From the NCBI GenBank assembly GCA_023263735.1, contig JALQUQ010000045.1, positions 1 to 12,679 on the forward strand: a stretch of DNA of 12,679 nt. Direction: 5' to 3'. Of the stretch, positions 5,813 through 12,156 are shown in pieces. Origin of the DNA: Paracoccaceae bacterium. Its GTDB lineage: Bacteria > Pseudomonadota > Alphaproteobacteria > Rhodobacterales > Rhodobacteraceae. Every line of letters starts with the position of its first letter. The first letter of the stretch is position 1. Made by a program: the position numbers and the translations under genes. The notes below the pieces were generated by a model. The model worked only from the letters and a program-made list of their open reading frames with translations. It made no database searches and was not told the origin of the DNA.

Positions 5813-7360
5813 TTATTTCGCCGGCACCACAAAGATCTGCCCCGGATAGATCAGGTTCGGATCGCGGATCTTTTCCTTGTTGGCGTTATAGACCTGCACA
5901 TAAAGCATCCCATCGCCATAGGTGTCGCGCGCAATCGCCCACAGGGTATAGCCGGGCTGCACCGTCACCGAGACCCCACCAACGGGCAGACCCGGCGCAT
6001 CGCCGCCCACTTCGGGCTGAGCCGGGGCCTCTGCGACCTTGGCGGCCGGTTCCTCGACCGCCGTGGCTGCGGGCTGGGGCTGCACCTCGGCCGGGGGCGC
6101 GGGCTGCGTGGCCGGGGCCTCGACCAAAGCCGTGGTTTGCGGCACTTCGGGCTCGGTCTTGGGTTCGGCCTCGACCACGGCCTTGGGGGCCTCGGGCGTG
6201 GCTGAGGGTTCGGCTGTGGGCGCGGCTTCGGCTACCGCGGTAACGGCAACCTTGGCCTCGGGCGCGGGGGCCACTTGGGCAGGGGCTGGGGCGGTCGGAT
6301 TGGCCAATGCGGCCAAAGCCTCGCGCGTTTCGCGCTTGAACGGAGTTTCAAACCGGGCGGTGACCGTGCCCGCGCCATCCACCTGATCGCCACGCAAGGT
6401 GTAAACCCCCGGCTCTATTCCGGCCAAGGTCAGTTGCCAAACCCCATCGGCGCCCACGGTGGTTTCGGCCAGCGGGGCATTGTCCAGATACAGACGCACG
6501 GCCTGCCCCGCCTCGCCCCGCCCCGAAAGCATCACATCGCCGGTCTGCGAATAGCCAATGGCTTGCAAGACGACCTGAGCCACCGGTTCCACCGGGGTCT
6601 GGGTTTGGGTCTGCGCCTCGGCCACTGGTTCGGGGGCTTCGGTCGTGCCGCGTTGTGCGGTGGGTTGCGCCTCTTCTGCGGCGGGCGCGGGATCGGCCGT
6701 GGCCACCTGCACCTCTGCCGGTGTGTCTGTGGCCGGGGCAGCGGGTTCGGCGGCCTCCTCGGCCCCTTCCAGAACCTTGATGCCGTCATTCGTCACCAGA
6801 ACAGCCGCCGGGGGCGTGGCATCGGGCGCAGCCTCGGGGCCGGTGATCGGTGCCACGGCAACCGTCTGGTCGGAAACCAAAACCGTTCCGTCCGCCATCA
6901 CGGTCTGCAAGGACATCAGGCTGGCAGCCGCATTGGCCCCCAGCGAAAACAGCACGGTAAAGGCCCCATCCGCGCCGACCACGCTTTCCGCCACCACGAC
7001 GCCATCGACCAGAACCTGAACCTTGGCCCCCGGTTCCGCCCGGCCCGCGACCAGCGATTGCCCATCGGGCGCGATGCGCGACACATCAAAGCTGGGCAAA
7101 ATCGGCGCAGGCGGCGCCACCTCTGCCGGTTTTTCGGGCACTGCGGCGGTTTCCTGAGCAGCCGGTTCGGCGGGCGGCGCAACCTTTTCGACGGGCGCAG
7201 GGTCGGTCGCGGCAAGCTTGGTCGGCTCTGCCTCCGGCTCCTTTGACCCGGTCAGCGCCCCGGATTGCCACAAAAACCCCAGCAATATGACGATGATTGC
7301 CGCAGCCCCAGCTTTGACCGCCGTGTTCTTGCTGCCGCCCTCTTGTTCTTCAGTTCCCAT
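5813..7360 (-). CDS. Membrane-anchored LysM protein with Ig-like repeats and Ala/Pro/Glu-rich linkers
   Basis: This 515-residue protein has a short N-terminal cytoplasmic segment, one transmembrane helix (about 17-34, AGAAAIIVILLGFLWQSG), and a Pro/Ala/Glu linker. A beta-rich domain follows at about 90-170 (DGQSLVAGRAEPGAKVQVLVDG). After a second low-complexity linker comes a related beta domain at about 264-340 (MLSGRGEAGQAVRLYLDN), a third linker to about 460, and a C-terminal LysM domain (about 465-513, with YTLWAIARDTYGDGMLY and NLIYPGQIFVVP). LysM binds N-acetylglucosamine-containing glycans, here presumably peptidoglycan, so the protein likely tethers the inner membrane to the wall. The two beta domains resemble each other and probably arose by duplication. 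I chose the ATG at 7360, since the frame upstream to 7456 lacks a good start. The enzymatic role is unknown; no catalytic domain is visible. Confidence 0.82.
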   Translation of the reverse strand: MGTEEQEGGSKNTAVKAGAAAIIVILLGFLWQSGALTGSKEPEAEPTKLAATDPAPVEKVAPPAEPAAQETAAVPEKPAEVAPPAPILPSFDVSRIAPDGQSLVAGRAEPGAKVQVLVDGVVVAESVVGADGAFTVLFSLGANAAASLMSLQTVMADGTVLVSDQTVAVAPITGPEAAPDATPPAAVLVTNDGIKVLEGAEEAAEPAAPATDTPAEVQVATADPAPAAEEAQPTAQRGTTEAPEPVAEAQTQTQTPVEPVAQVVLQAIGYSQTGDVMLSGRGEAGQAVRLYLDNAPLAETTVGADGVWQLTLAGIEPGVYTLRGDQVDGAGTVTARFETPFKRETREALAALANPTAPAPAQVAPAPEAKVAVTAVAEAAPTAEPSATPEAPKAVVEAEPKTEPEVPQTTALVEAPATQPAPPAEVQPQPAATAVEEPAAKVAEAPAQPEVGGDAPGLPVGGVSVTVQPGYTLWAIARDTYGDGMLYVQVYNANKEKIRDPNLIYPGQIFVVPAK

Positions 7361-7489
7361 TCCTAACCCCAGTCCCCTTGTTGGACCCCATCCAACACAC
7401 CACAAGCCGATTATTCGGCCCCTGCTTTTCCTTACCACAGAAGGCCGATATGACATTTATATGCAACTGTTTTCAGGGAATATGATTGA

Positions 7490-8047
7490 ATGACCCCCCT
7501 TCCGTCTGTCTGTGTCTTTTGCGGGTCACGCAATGGCGTCGATCCGGCCTTTGTTCAGGCCGCCCGCGATGTGGGGGCGATGCTGGGTCAGAATGGCTGG
7601 CGACTGGTCTATGGCGCCGGAGAGGTTGGGCTGATGGGCGAAGTGGCGCGCGCCGCGCAATCGGCACAGGCCCCCACCATGGGCATCATCCCGACCCATT
7701 TGCTGACCAAAGAGATCGGCAAACGCGATCTGACCCAATTCGTCATCACCGAAGACATGCACGAGCGCAAAAAGGTCATGTTCATGAATTCCGATGCCGT
7801 GGTCGTTCTGCCGGGCGGCGCGGGCACGCTGGACGAATTTTTCGAAGTGCTGACATGGCGGCAGATCGGGCTGCATCAAAAGCCGATCTTTCTGCTGGAT
7901 ACCAACGGGTATTGGCAACCGCTCTTGTCGCTGATGGCCCATATCGTGGCGCAGGGCTTTGCCGGGGCGTCGCTGCTGGAAACGGCGCAGGTGGTGCCCG
8001 ATGTGGCCGCGCTGACCACGGCCTTGCAGCCCCATCTGACCCGCTAA
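7490..8047 (+). CDS. LOG-family protein (TIGR00730-type Rossmann-fold phosphoribohydrolase)
   Basis: This 185-residue protein begins with the Rossmann strand PSVCVFCGSRNG (5-16) and has YGAGEVGLMG (41-50), the MHERKKVM segment with R93/K94 (90-97) and the signature PGGAGTLDE (108-116). These are the defining motifs of LOG (Lonely Guy) enzymes, which cleave the N-glycosidic bond of nucleoside 5'-monophosphates, releasing ribose 5-phosphate and a free base. In plants and some bacteria this activates cytokinins; many bacterial members act on AMP or have unknown substrates. The length is normal for the short bacterial class. The ATG at 7490 follows a CAGGGAA element about 10 bases upstream. The gene is divergent from the LysM gene and convergent with sodB, and appears monocistronic. 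Confidence 0.9.
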   Translation: MTPLPSVCVFCGSRNGVDPAFVQAARDVGAMLGQNGWRLVYGAGEVGLMGEVARAAQSAQAPTMGIIPTHLLTKEIGKRDLTQFVITEDMHERKKVMFMNSDAVVVLPGGAGTLDEFFEVLTWRQIGLHQKPIFLLDTNGYWQPLLSLMAHIVAQGFAGASLLETAQVVPDVAALTTALQPHLTR

Positions 8048-8084
8048 GAAAAAGGGCCGATGGTTTCCCATCGGCCCCGGTTTT
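8048..8084. terminator. Bidirectional terminator between LOG gene and sodB
   Basis: A perfect 10-bp stem GGGCCGATGG (8054-8063) / CCATCGGCCC (8068-8077) encloses a TTTC loop. Five As (8049-8053) precede it and TTTT (8081-8084) follows after three bases. It begins directly after the LOG stop codon. On the minus strand the U5 tract follows the stem immediately, so it is the stronger terminator for sodB. Confidence 0.9.
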
Positions 8085-8099
8085 CGGTCAGAGCCGAAA

Positions 8100-8702
8100 T
8101 CACAGCTTGGCGGCAACCGCTTCCCAGTTGACCAGCTTTTCCAAGAAGTTCGACAGATAGGCCGGACGCTTGTTGCGGAAGTCGATGTAGTAGGAATGTT
8201 CCCACACATCGCAGCCAAGCAAGGCTGTCTGACCAAAGCACAGCGGGTTCACGCCATTTTCGGTCTTGGTGACCTTCAGCGCGCCATCCTTGTCTTTCAC
8301 GAGCCATGCCCAGCCCGAGCCGAACTGGCCCGCACCGGCGGCGGCGAAATCTTCCTTGAACTTGGCCACCGAACCGAACGACTCGGTCAGGGCCTGTTCC
8401 AGTGCGCCGGGGATCTTTTTATCTTCGCCCGGGCCCATCACTTCCCAAAACAGGTTGTGGTTCCAGTGTTGGGATGCGTTGTTGAAAATGCCATTCTGGG
8501 CAACAGCGCCGGCCTGATAGGTGCCTTTGACGATGTCTTCCAGCGATTTCGATTCCCATTCGGTGCCAGCGATCAGCTTGTTGCCGTTGTCGACATAGGC
8601 CTTGTGGTGCAGGTCATGGTGATATTCCAAGGTTTCCTTGGACATGCCAAGCGCGGCCAAGGCGTCGTGGGCATAGGGCAGATCGGGAAGGGTGAAAGCC
8701 AT
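8100..8702 (-). CDS. sodB: Superoxide dismutase, Fe type
   Basis: This 200-residue cytosolic enzyme converts superoxide to oxygen and hydrogen peroxide. The four metal ligands are visible: H28 (in LEYHHDLHHKAY), H82 (in SQHWNHNLFW), and D165 and H169 (in CDVWEHSYYIDFRNKRP). The outer-sphere Gln is at 78 in NNASQHWNH, as in E. coli FeSOD; MnSODs carry the equivalent Gln in the C-terminal half instead. The FGSGWAWLV segment is at 127-135. Iron is therefore the likely metal, although cambialistic use cannot be excluded. The ATG at 8702 has AAAGGA about 8 bases upstream. The gene is probably its own transcription unit: a terminator ends hisI upstream and another lies directly downstream. A hairpin sits against its ribosome binding site. 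Confidence 0.95.
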   Translation of the reverse strand: MAFTLPDLPYAHDALAALGMSKETLEYHHDLHHKAYVDNGNKLIAGTEWESKSLEDIVKGTYQAGAVAQNGIFNNASQHWNHNLFWEVMGPGEDKKIPGALEQALTESFGSVAKFKEDFAAAGAGQFGSGWAWLVKDKDGALKVTKTENGVNPLCFGQTALLGCDVWEHSYYIDFRNKRPAYLSNFLEKLVNWEAVAAKL

Positions 8703-8713
8703 GGTGCTATCCT

Positions 8714-8740
8714 TTCGCGGCTAAATCCGGATGCCGCGAA
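8714..8740 (-). promoter_or_regulatory. Inverted repeat in the sodB leader, against the ribosome binding site
   Basis: TTCGCGGC (8714-8721) and GCCGCGAA (8733-8740) form a perfect 8-bp inverted repeat around an 11-base spacer. On the minus strand its last bases touch the AAAGGA Shine-Dalgarno of sodB. A further partial copy, TCGCGGC, lies at 8753-8759. It could be an operator or an mRNA hairpin affecting ribosome access or decay. A -35-like TTGACC (minus strand, 8762-8767) lies upstream, but no good -10 is evident. Confidence 0.45.
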
Positions 8741-8802
8741 TAGTTGACTTAATCGCGGCAGGGTCAAGGGGATATGGGGCGTTATCCCGCAGATTGCCAG
8801 TT

Positions 8803-8825
8803 AAAAACCTGCATCAAAGATGCAG
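8803..8825 (-). terminator. Rho-independent terminator after hisI
   Basis: On the minus strand the stem CTGCATC/GATGCAG (7 bp, loop TTT) at 8809-8825 is followed by G and a T5 run (8803-8807). It lies 7 bases beyond the hisI stop and separates hisI from sodB. Confidence 0.8.
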
Positions 8826-8831
8826 CTTCCC

Positions 8832-9191
8832 TCAGGCCATCGGTTTTGTCAGCTCCACCTCGGCCCCATCGCGCACGGCGGTGTAAAAACAACTGCGGCG
8901 GTTGGTGTGGCAGGCCGGGCCCTGTTGATCGACCAGCGCCAGCAGGCAATCGCGGTCGCAGTCGATCCGCAGATCAACCAGCTTTTGCACATGGCCCGAC
9001 GTTTCCCCCTTGATCCAAAAGCTTTGCCGCGACCGCGACCAATAGGTCACCCGGCCCGTCTGCAGCGTTTGCAGAACCGCTTCGGCATTCATCCAGGCAA
9101 ACATCAGAACCTCGCCCGACAGGTGATCCTGCGCGATACAGGGGATCAGGCCATTGGAATCGTACTTTAGACTTGAGACATCAAATGTCAT
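8832..9191 (-). CDS. hisI: Phosphoribosyl-AMP cyclohydrolase
   Basis: This 119-residue protein catalyses the third step of histidine biosynthesis, opening the purine ring of phosphoribosyl-AMP. The family signatures are clear: YWSRSRQSFWIKGETSGH (50-67), DCDRDCLLALVDQQGPACHT (77-96) and RRSCFY (98-103). The zinc cysteines are C78, C94 and C101; their spacing of 16 and 7 equals that of the characterised Methanothermobacter enzyme. The length fits the stand-alone HisI, without the HisE pyrophosphohydrolase domain found fused in enterics. The ATG at 9191 has a strong AAGGAGA 6 bases upstream. It is divergent from the NifU-like gene across 62 bases and is not in a his operon here. A terminator follows directly. 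Confidence 0.95.
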   Translation of the reverse strand: MTFDVSSLKYDSNGLIPCIAQDHLSGEVLMFAWMNAEAVLQTLQTGRVTYWSRSRQSFWIKGETSGHVQKLVDLRIDCDRDCLLALVDQQGPACHTNRRSCFYTAVRDGAEVELTKPMA

Positions 9192-9253
9192 GGGCTTCTC
9201 CTTGGCGTCCGGCGCTTTCGCGTTTATCTAGGAATGGGCAAAAGGAAAAGCAG

Positions 9254-9718
9254 ATGAGCGATAGTGACCTGATCAAGCTGTATTCTGGCCGCATACTGGA
9301 ACTTGCGGCGGATATTCCGCTGCTGGGCCGGCTGCCGAAACCGATGGCCACGGTCAAGAAACGCTCGCCCCTGTGCGGATCGACCGTAACGGTGGATCTG
9401 GTCATGGCGGATGGCCGCGTTGCCGAATTTGCCCAAGACGTCAAAGCCTGTGCCTTGGGTCAGGCGGCAGCCTCGGTTGTTGGTGGGGCGGTGGTCGGGC
9501 GCACGGCCGATGAATTGGACGCCGCCCGCGACGCGCTGCGCGCCATGCTGAAAGAGGGCGGCAGCGTGCCTGCGGCCCCGTTTGACGGGTTTGACGTGCT
9601 GCTACCGGCCAAGGATTTCAAGAACCGCCACGCCTCGATCCTTCTCGCGATCGAAGCGGCGGCAGAAGCGGCGCATATCGCCCTGTCGGAAAAAACCGAC
9701 ATTCCAACCCAAGGCTGA
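9254..9718 (+). CDS. NifU/IscU-like Fe-S scaffold-family protein lacking the third cluster cysteine
   Basis: This 154-residue protein has the IscU/NifU N-terminal fold (COG0822). Two of the three cluster ligands remain: C41 (SPLCGS) and C66 (VKACALGQAA). The third position is altered: the HCSIL segment of E. coli IscU aligns with HASIL here (H126, A127), so Cys106 is Ala. The IscU Asp39 after the first Cys is Ser43. Classical scaffolds need these residues to build and release a [2Fe-2S] cluster, so this protein may bind a different metal, act with a partner, or have another role. I chose the ATG at 9254 because AAAAGGAAAA lies about 8 bases upstream; the longer open frame from 9173 overlaps hisI. 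No isc or suf genes adjoin it. The family is likely right; scaffold function is uncertain. Confidence 0.85.
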   Translation: MSDSDLIKLYSGRILELAADIPLLGRLPKPMATVKKRSPLCGSTVTVDLVMADGRVAEFAQDVKACALGQAAASVVGGAVVGRTADELDAARDALRAMLKEGGSVPAAPFDGFDVLLPAKDFKNRHASILLAIEAAAEAAHIALSEKTDIPTQG

Positions 9719-9739
9719 TCGCCCCCACCGGGAGCGCAC

Positions 9740-9770
9740 AAAAAAACGCCGCCGTGGGGACACGGCGGCG
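9740..9770 (-). terminator. Strong Rho-independent terminator of the SOS-box microprotein unit
   Basis: A perfect 10-bp stem CGCCGCCGTG (9747-9756) / CACGGCGGCG (9761-9770) with a 4-base loop is followed, on the minus strand, by a T7 run (complement of 9740-9746). The T-tract is on the minus-strand side only. It therefore ends transcription coming from the right, that is from the 36-codon gene. It lies 21 bases past the stop of the convergent NifU-like gene. Confidence 0.9.
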
Positions 9771-9863
9771 CAGGAGCGTATCTGAGCGTGCAGGACAGGC
9801 GGCACCCTTGGGGACAGATGCGGCAGGCACGCGGGGAAACAGACCGCAGGCAGAAACAAATCC
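9771..9863 (-). other. C-rich 3' untranslated region with an imperfect repeat, possible small RNA
   Basis: Between the 36-codon gene and its terminator lie 93 bases that are C-rich on the transcribed (minus) sense. An imperfect repeat of about 21 bases is seen on the plus strand at 9810-9830 and 9833-9853: GGGGACAGA...GGCAGGC and GGGGAAACAGACCGCAGGC. With the terminator hairpin and U7 tail this has the form of a 3' UTR-derived small RNA. No coding frame of interest was seen. The function is unknown. Confidence 0.3.
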
Positions 9864-9974
9864 TCAGAACATCAAAACTGAGTAAACAGACACAAACAGA
9901 GCAGCCACACCCACGACATCATCAACAATCGTGGGGTTCGAACCGGAAACGATGCTTTTCACGCGGGCAACCAT
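9864..9974 (-). CDS. 36-residue single-span membrane microprotein under SOS-box control (unrecognised)
   Basis: The predicted protein has a basic N-terminal stretch (MVARVKSIVSGSNPT), two acidic residues (D18, D19) and a C-terminal hydrophobic helix of about 17 residues (VVGVAALFVSVYSVLMF) that reaches the last residue. A single inner-membrane span is expected. The ATG at 9974 is chosen because AAGGAG sits 8-9 bases upstream; the frame is open further up to an ATG at 10049, but that start has no ribosome binding site and lies at the SOS boxes. Tandem GAAC-N7-GAAC-type boxes lie about 60-95 bases upstream and a strong terminator downstream. I do not recognise the family. Size, topology and regulation recall SOS-induced microproteins such as Caulobacter SidA (division inhibitor) and E. 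coli TisB (membrane toxin), without visible sequence identity. The role is inference. Confidence 0.7.
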   Translation of the reverse strand: MVARVKSIVSGSNPTIVDDVVGVAALFVSVYSVLMF

Positions 9975-10008
9975 AGCGCTCTCTCCTTCGCTGTGTTGCC
10001 ACTTTGTT

Positions 10009-10014
10009 CTCATA
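10009..10014 (-). promoter_or_regulatory. Candidate -10 box of the microprotein promoter
   Basis: TATGAG on the minus strand matches the -10 consensus at 4 of 6 positions. It lies 18 bases downstream of the proximal SOS half-site at 10033-10036, so the expected -35 position (10031-10037) overlaps the SOS box. This geometry suits repression by LexA. The 5' leader would be about 30 bases. Confidence 0.4.
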
Positions 10015-10032
10015 TTGCGCCACGTCTGTAAA

Positions 10033-10068
10033 GAACTTTTTAAGAACATTTGAGAACATTAACGGAAT
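10033..10068 (-). promoter_or_regulatory. Tandem LexA (SOS) boxes upstream of the microprotein
   Basis: On the plus strand GAAC (10033-10036), 7 bases, GAAC (10044-10047) is an exact copy of the alphaproteobacterial LexA motif (GTTC-N7-GTTC on the other strand, characterised in Rhodobacter and Rhizobium). A second, one-mismatch box GAAC (10054-10057), 7 bases, GAAT (10065-10068) starts exactly 21 bases later, two helical turns away. Both lie in the 97-base gap between the recG stop and the microprotein start, over the presumed -35. Confidence 0.75.
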
Positions 10069-10071
10069 GAA

Positions 10072-12156
10072 TTAGCCCACCGAAATCAGCCGAATGGCCC
10101 GATCCTGATCCAAAAGCCACAAAAGCAGCCGCGCGGCCCGGCCCCTTGGCCCCTCAAGTGTTTGATCTTGGGCCAAAAGTGTTCTTGCATCCGATTGTGC
10201 AAGCGCCATCAGCGCCGATTGCTTTTCCATATCGGCCACCCGAAACCGGGGCAGACCCGATTGCGCCGTTCCGATCAGATCGCCCGCGCCGCGCATCGCC
10301 AGATCTTCTTCGGCGATGACAAACCCATCCTCGGTGTCGCGAATGGTCTTCAATCGCCGCTCCCCCGATTCGGACAAGGGGGCCTGATACAACAGCAAAC
10401 AGGTGGACTCCGCACTCCCCCGCCCGACACGCCCCCGCAATTGATGCAGCTGCGCCAGCCCGAAAATCTCGGCCCGTTCGATCACCATGATCGACGCATT
10501 CGGCACGTTGACCCCAACCTCGATAACCGTGGTCGCGACCAGCACGCGCGTTTTGCCCGCAACAAAGGCCGCCATGGCCGCGTCTTTTTCCGCCGTCGGC
10601 ATCTGGCCGTGAACCACGCCCACCACATCGCCCAAAGCCGCCCGCAAAAGCGCAAATCGCGCCTCGGCGCTGGCGTAATCCAGCACCTCCGAATCTTCGA
10701 CCAAGGGGCAAACCCAATAGGCCTGACGCCCCTCGGCCACCGCGCGCGTCAGATGGGCCAACACCTCTTCGATCCGCGAAATCGCAACCAACGCGGTGCG
10801 GATCGGCTTTCGCCCGGCCGGTTTTTCATCCAGAACCGACACATCCATATCGCCATAACTGGCCAGTGCCAGACTGCGCGGAATGGGCGTGGCGGTCATC
10901 ACCAGCACATCGACGGCCCGCCCCTTGGCCCCCAGTTCCATCCGTTGCGCCACGCCAAACCGATGCTGTTCATCGACCACGGCCAGCCGCAAATCGGCAA
11001 ATTCGACATCCTTTTGAAACACCGCATGGGTGCCGACCAGAATGCCGATCTCCCCCTTGGCCAGCGCGGCCAGTTTCGCCGCCCGTTCGCCCCCCTTGTC
11101 GCGCCCGGTCAAAATCTCCAGCCGGACACCCGCCGCCCGGGCCAAGGGGGCCAGCCCCTCGGCATGCTGGCGGGCCAGAATTTCGGTCGGCGCCATCATG
11201 ACGCCCTGCCCCCCCGCCTCAACCGCAACCAAAAGCGCCAACAGCGCGACCAGCGTCTTGCCCGCCCCCACATCGCCCTGCAACAGCCGGTTCATGCGCA
11301 AAGGCGCCGCCAGATCGGCCGTGATCTCGGCCACCGCGCGCTTTTGTGCCGCGGTGGGGGCATAGGGCAGAGAGGTCAGAACCTTGGCCTGCAAGACCCC
11401 GGTTCCAATCGTGGCCAGCCCCTTTTGATGCCGCCGGTTCGCCCGCGCCAAGGCCAGCGTCAATTGATGCGCAAAGAATTCGTCATAGGCCAAGCGCGTC
11501 CGCGCCGGATCATGGGGCGCGATCTGCGACGGGTCCTCGGGCGCGTGAACCGCCCGCACCGCCTGCCCCCAGTCGGGCCACCCCTCGCGCGCCTTCAGGG
11601 CCGGGTCGATCCATTCGGGCAACTCGGGCAAGCGTGCCAGCGCCGCCCCCACCGCCTTGGCCACCAGCTTTTGGGTGATCCCGGCGGTCAGCGGATAGAC
11701 AGGTTCAAACTTGGGCAACTCCGCCGCCGCCTCGGGACGCAGGATGTGATCGGGATGCACCATTTGCGCGATCCCGTCGAACAATTCGATCTTGCCCGAA
11801 ATCAACCGCCGTTGTCCGGTGGGCAACTGGTTTTGCAGATAATCGCCGCGCGCATGGAAAAAGACCAAGGCCCATTCCACCTGCTCATCGCGCACCATCA
11901 CCCGATAGGGCCCGCCCTTGCGCCGCGCGGGGAAATGCGCGCCGATTTCCACCTCGACCGTCAGGGTGCAGGGCGGCACGACATCGCGGATCGACCCCTT
12001 GCGGCTGCGATCCACCCCCGAATGCGGCAACAGAAACAGCAGATCCTTGGGCCGCGTGACCCCCAGACCTTCGAACATCTTGGCCGATTTGGGGCCGACG
12101 CCGTCCAGCGTCTCCAGCCCCGCAAACAGCGGATAAAGCAGCTCGGGCCGGCTCAT
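10072..12156 (-). CDS. recG: ATP-dependent DNA helicase RecG
   Basis: This 694-residue full-length protein is a double-strand DNA translocase that remodels stalled replication forks and Holliday-type junctions. An N-terminal helical and OB-fold wedge region (about 10-200) begins with the HhH-like LDGVGPKSAKMFEGLGV. Helicase motifs follow: Walker A GDVGAGKT (294-301), APTEILA (322-328), DEQH box (395-398), TATPIPR (421-427), ATTVIEVGVNVPN (541-553) and QLRGRVGRG (572-580). The TRG region comes after these and gives fork specificity. The ATG at 12156 overlaps the ligA stop as ATGA, so translation is probably coupled to ligA. The minus-strand transcript could run into the SOS-box unit, because no terminator was seen in the 97 bases after the stop. 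Confidence 0.96.
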   Translation of the reverse strand: MSRPELLYPLFAGLETLDGVGPKSAKMFEGLGVTRPKDLLFLLPHSGVDRSRKGSIRDVVPPCTLTVEVEIGAHFPARRKGGPYRVMVRDEQVEWALVFFHARGDYLQNQLPTGQRRLISGKIELFDGIAQMVHPDHILRPEAAAELPKFEPVYPLTAGITQKLVAKAVGAALARLPELPEWIDPALKAREGWPDWGQAVRAVHAPEDPSQIAPHDPARTRLAYDEFFAHQLTLALARANRRHQKGLATIGTGVLQAKVLTSLPYAPTAAQKRAVAEITADLAAPLRMNRLLQGDVGAGKTLVALLALLVAVEAGGQGVMMAPTEILARQHAEGLAPLARAAGVRLEILTGRDKGGERAAKLAALAKGEIGILVGTHAVFQKDVEFADLRLAVVDEQHRFGVAQRMELGAKGRAVDVLVMTATPIPRSLALASYGDMDVSVLDEKPAGRKPIRTALVAISRIEEVLAHLTRAVAEGRQAYWVCPLVEDSEVLDYASAEARFALLRAALGDVVGVVHGQMPTAEKDAAMAAFVAGKTRVLVATTVIEVGVNVPNASIMVIERAEIFGLAQLHQLRGRVGRGSAESTCLLLYQAPLSESGERRLKTIRDTEDGFVIAEEDLAMRGAGDLIGTAQSGLPRFRVADMEKQSALMALAQSDARTLLAQDQTLEGPRGRAARLLLWLLDQDRAIRLISVG

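Noticed and set aside
5807..5815. Terminator between the convergent arsR and LysM genes
   Set aside because: Only 3 bases separate the two stops, and no stem with a U-tract was found on either side; the transcripts probably overlap.
6275..7246. 323-codon Gly/Arg/His-rich open frame on the plus strand
   Set aside because: It is opposite the Ala/Pro/Glu linkers of the LysM protein, whose codon bias keeps the antisense frame open.
7342..7355. A second possible SOS box near the LysM start, with two GTTC half-sites
   Set aside because: The half-sites are 4 bases apart instead of 7 and lie within the coding sequence.
9864..10049. 61-residue version of the microprotein, starting at 10049
   Set aside because: That start has no ribosome binding site and falls in the SOS boxes and presumed promoter; the ATG at 9974 has AAGGAG at proper spacing.
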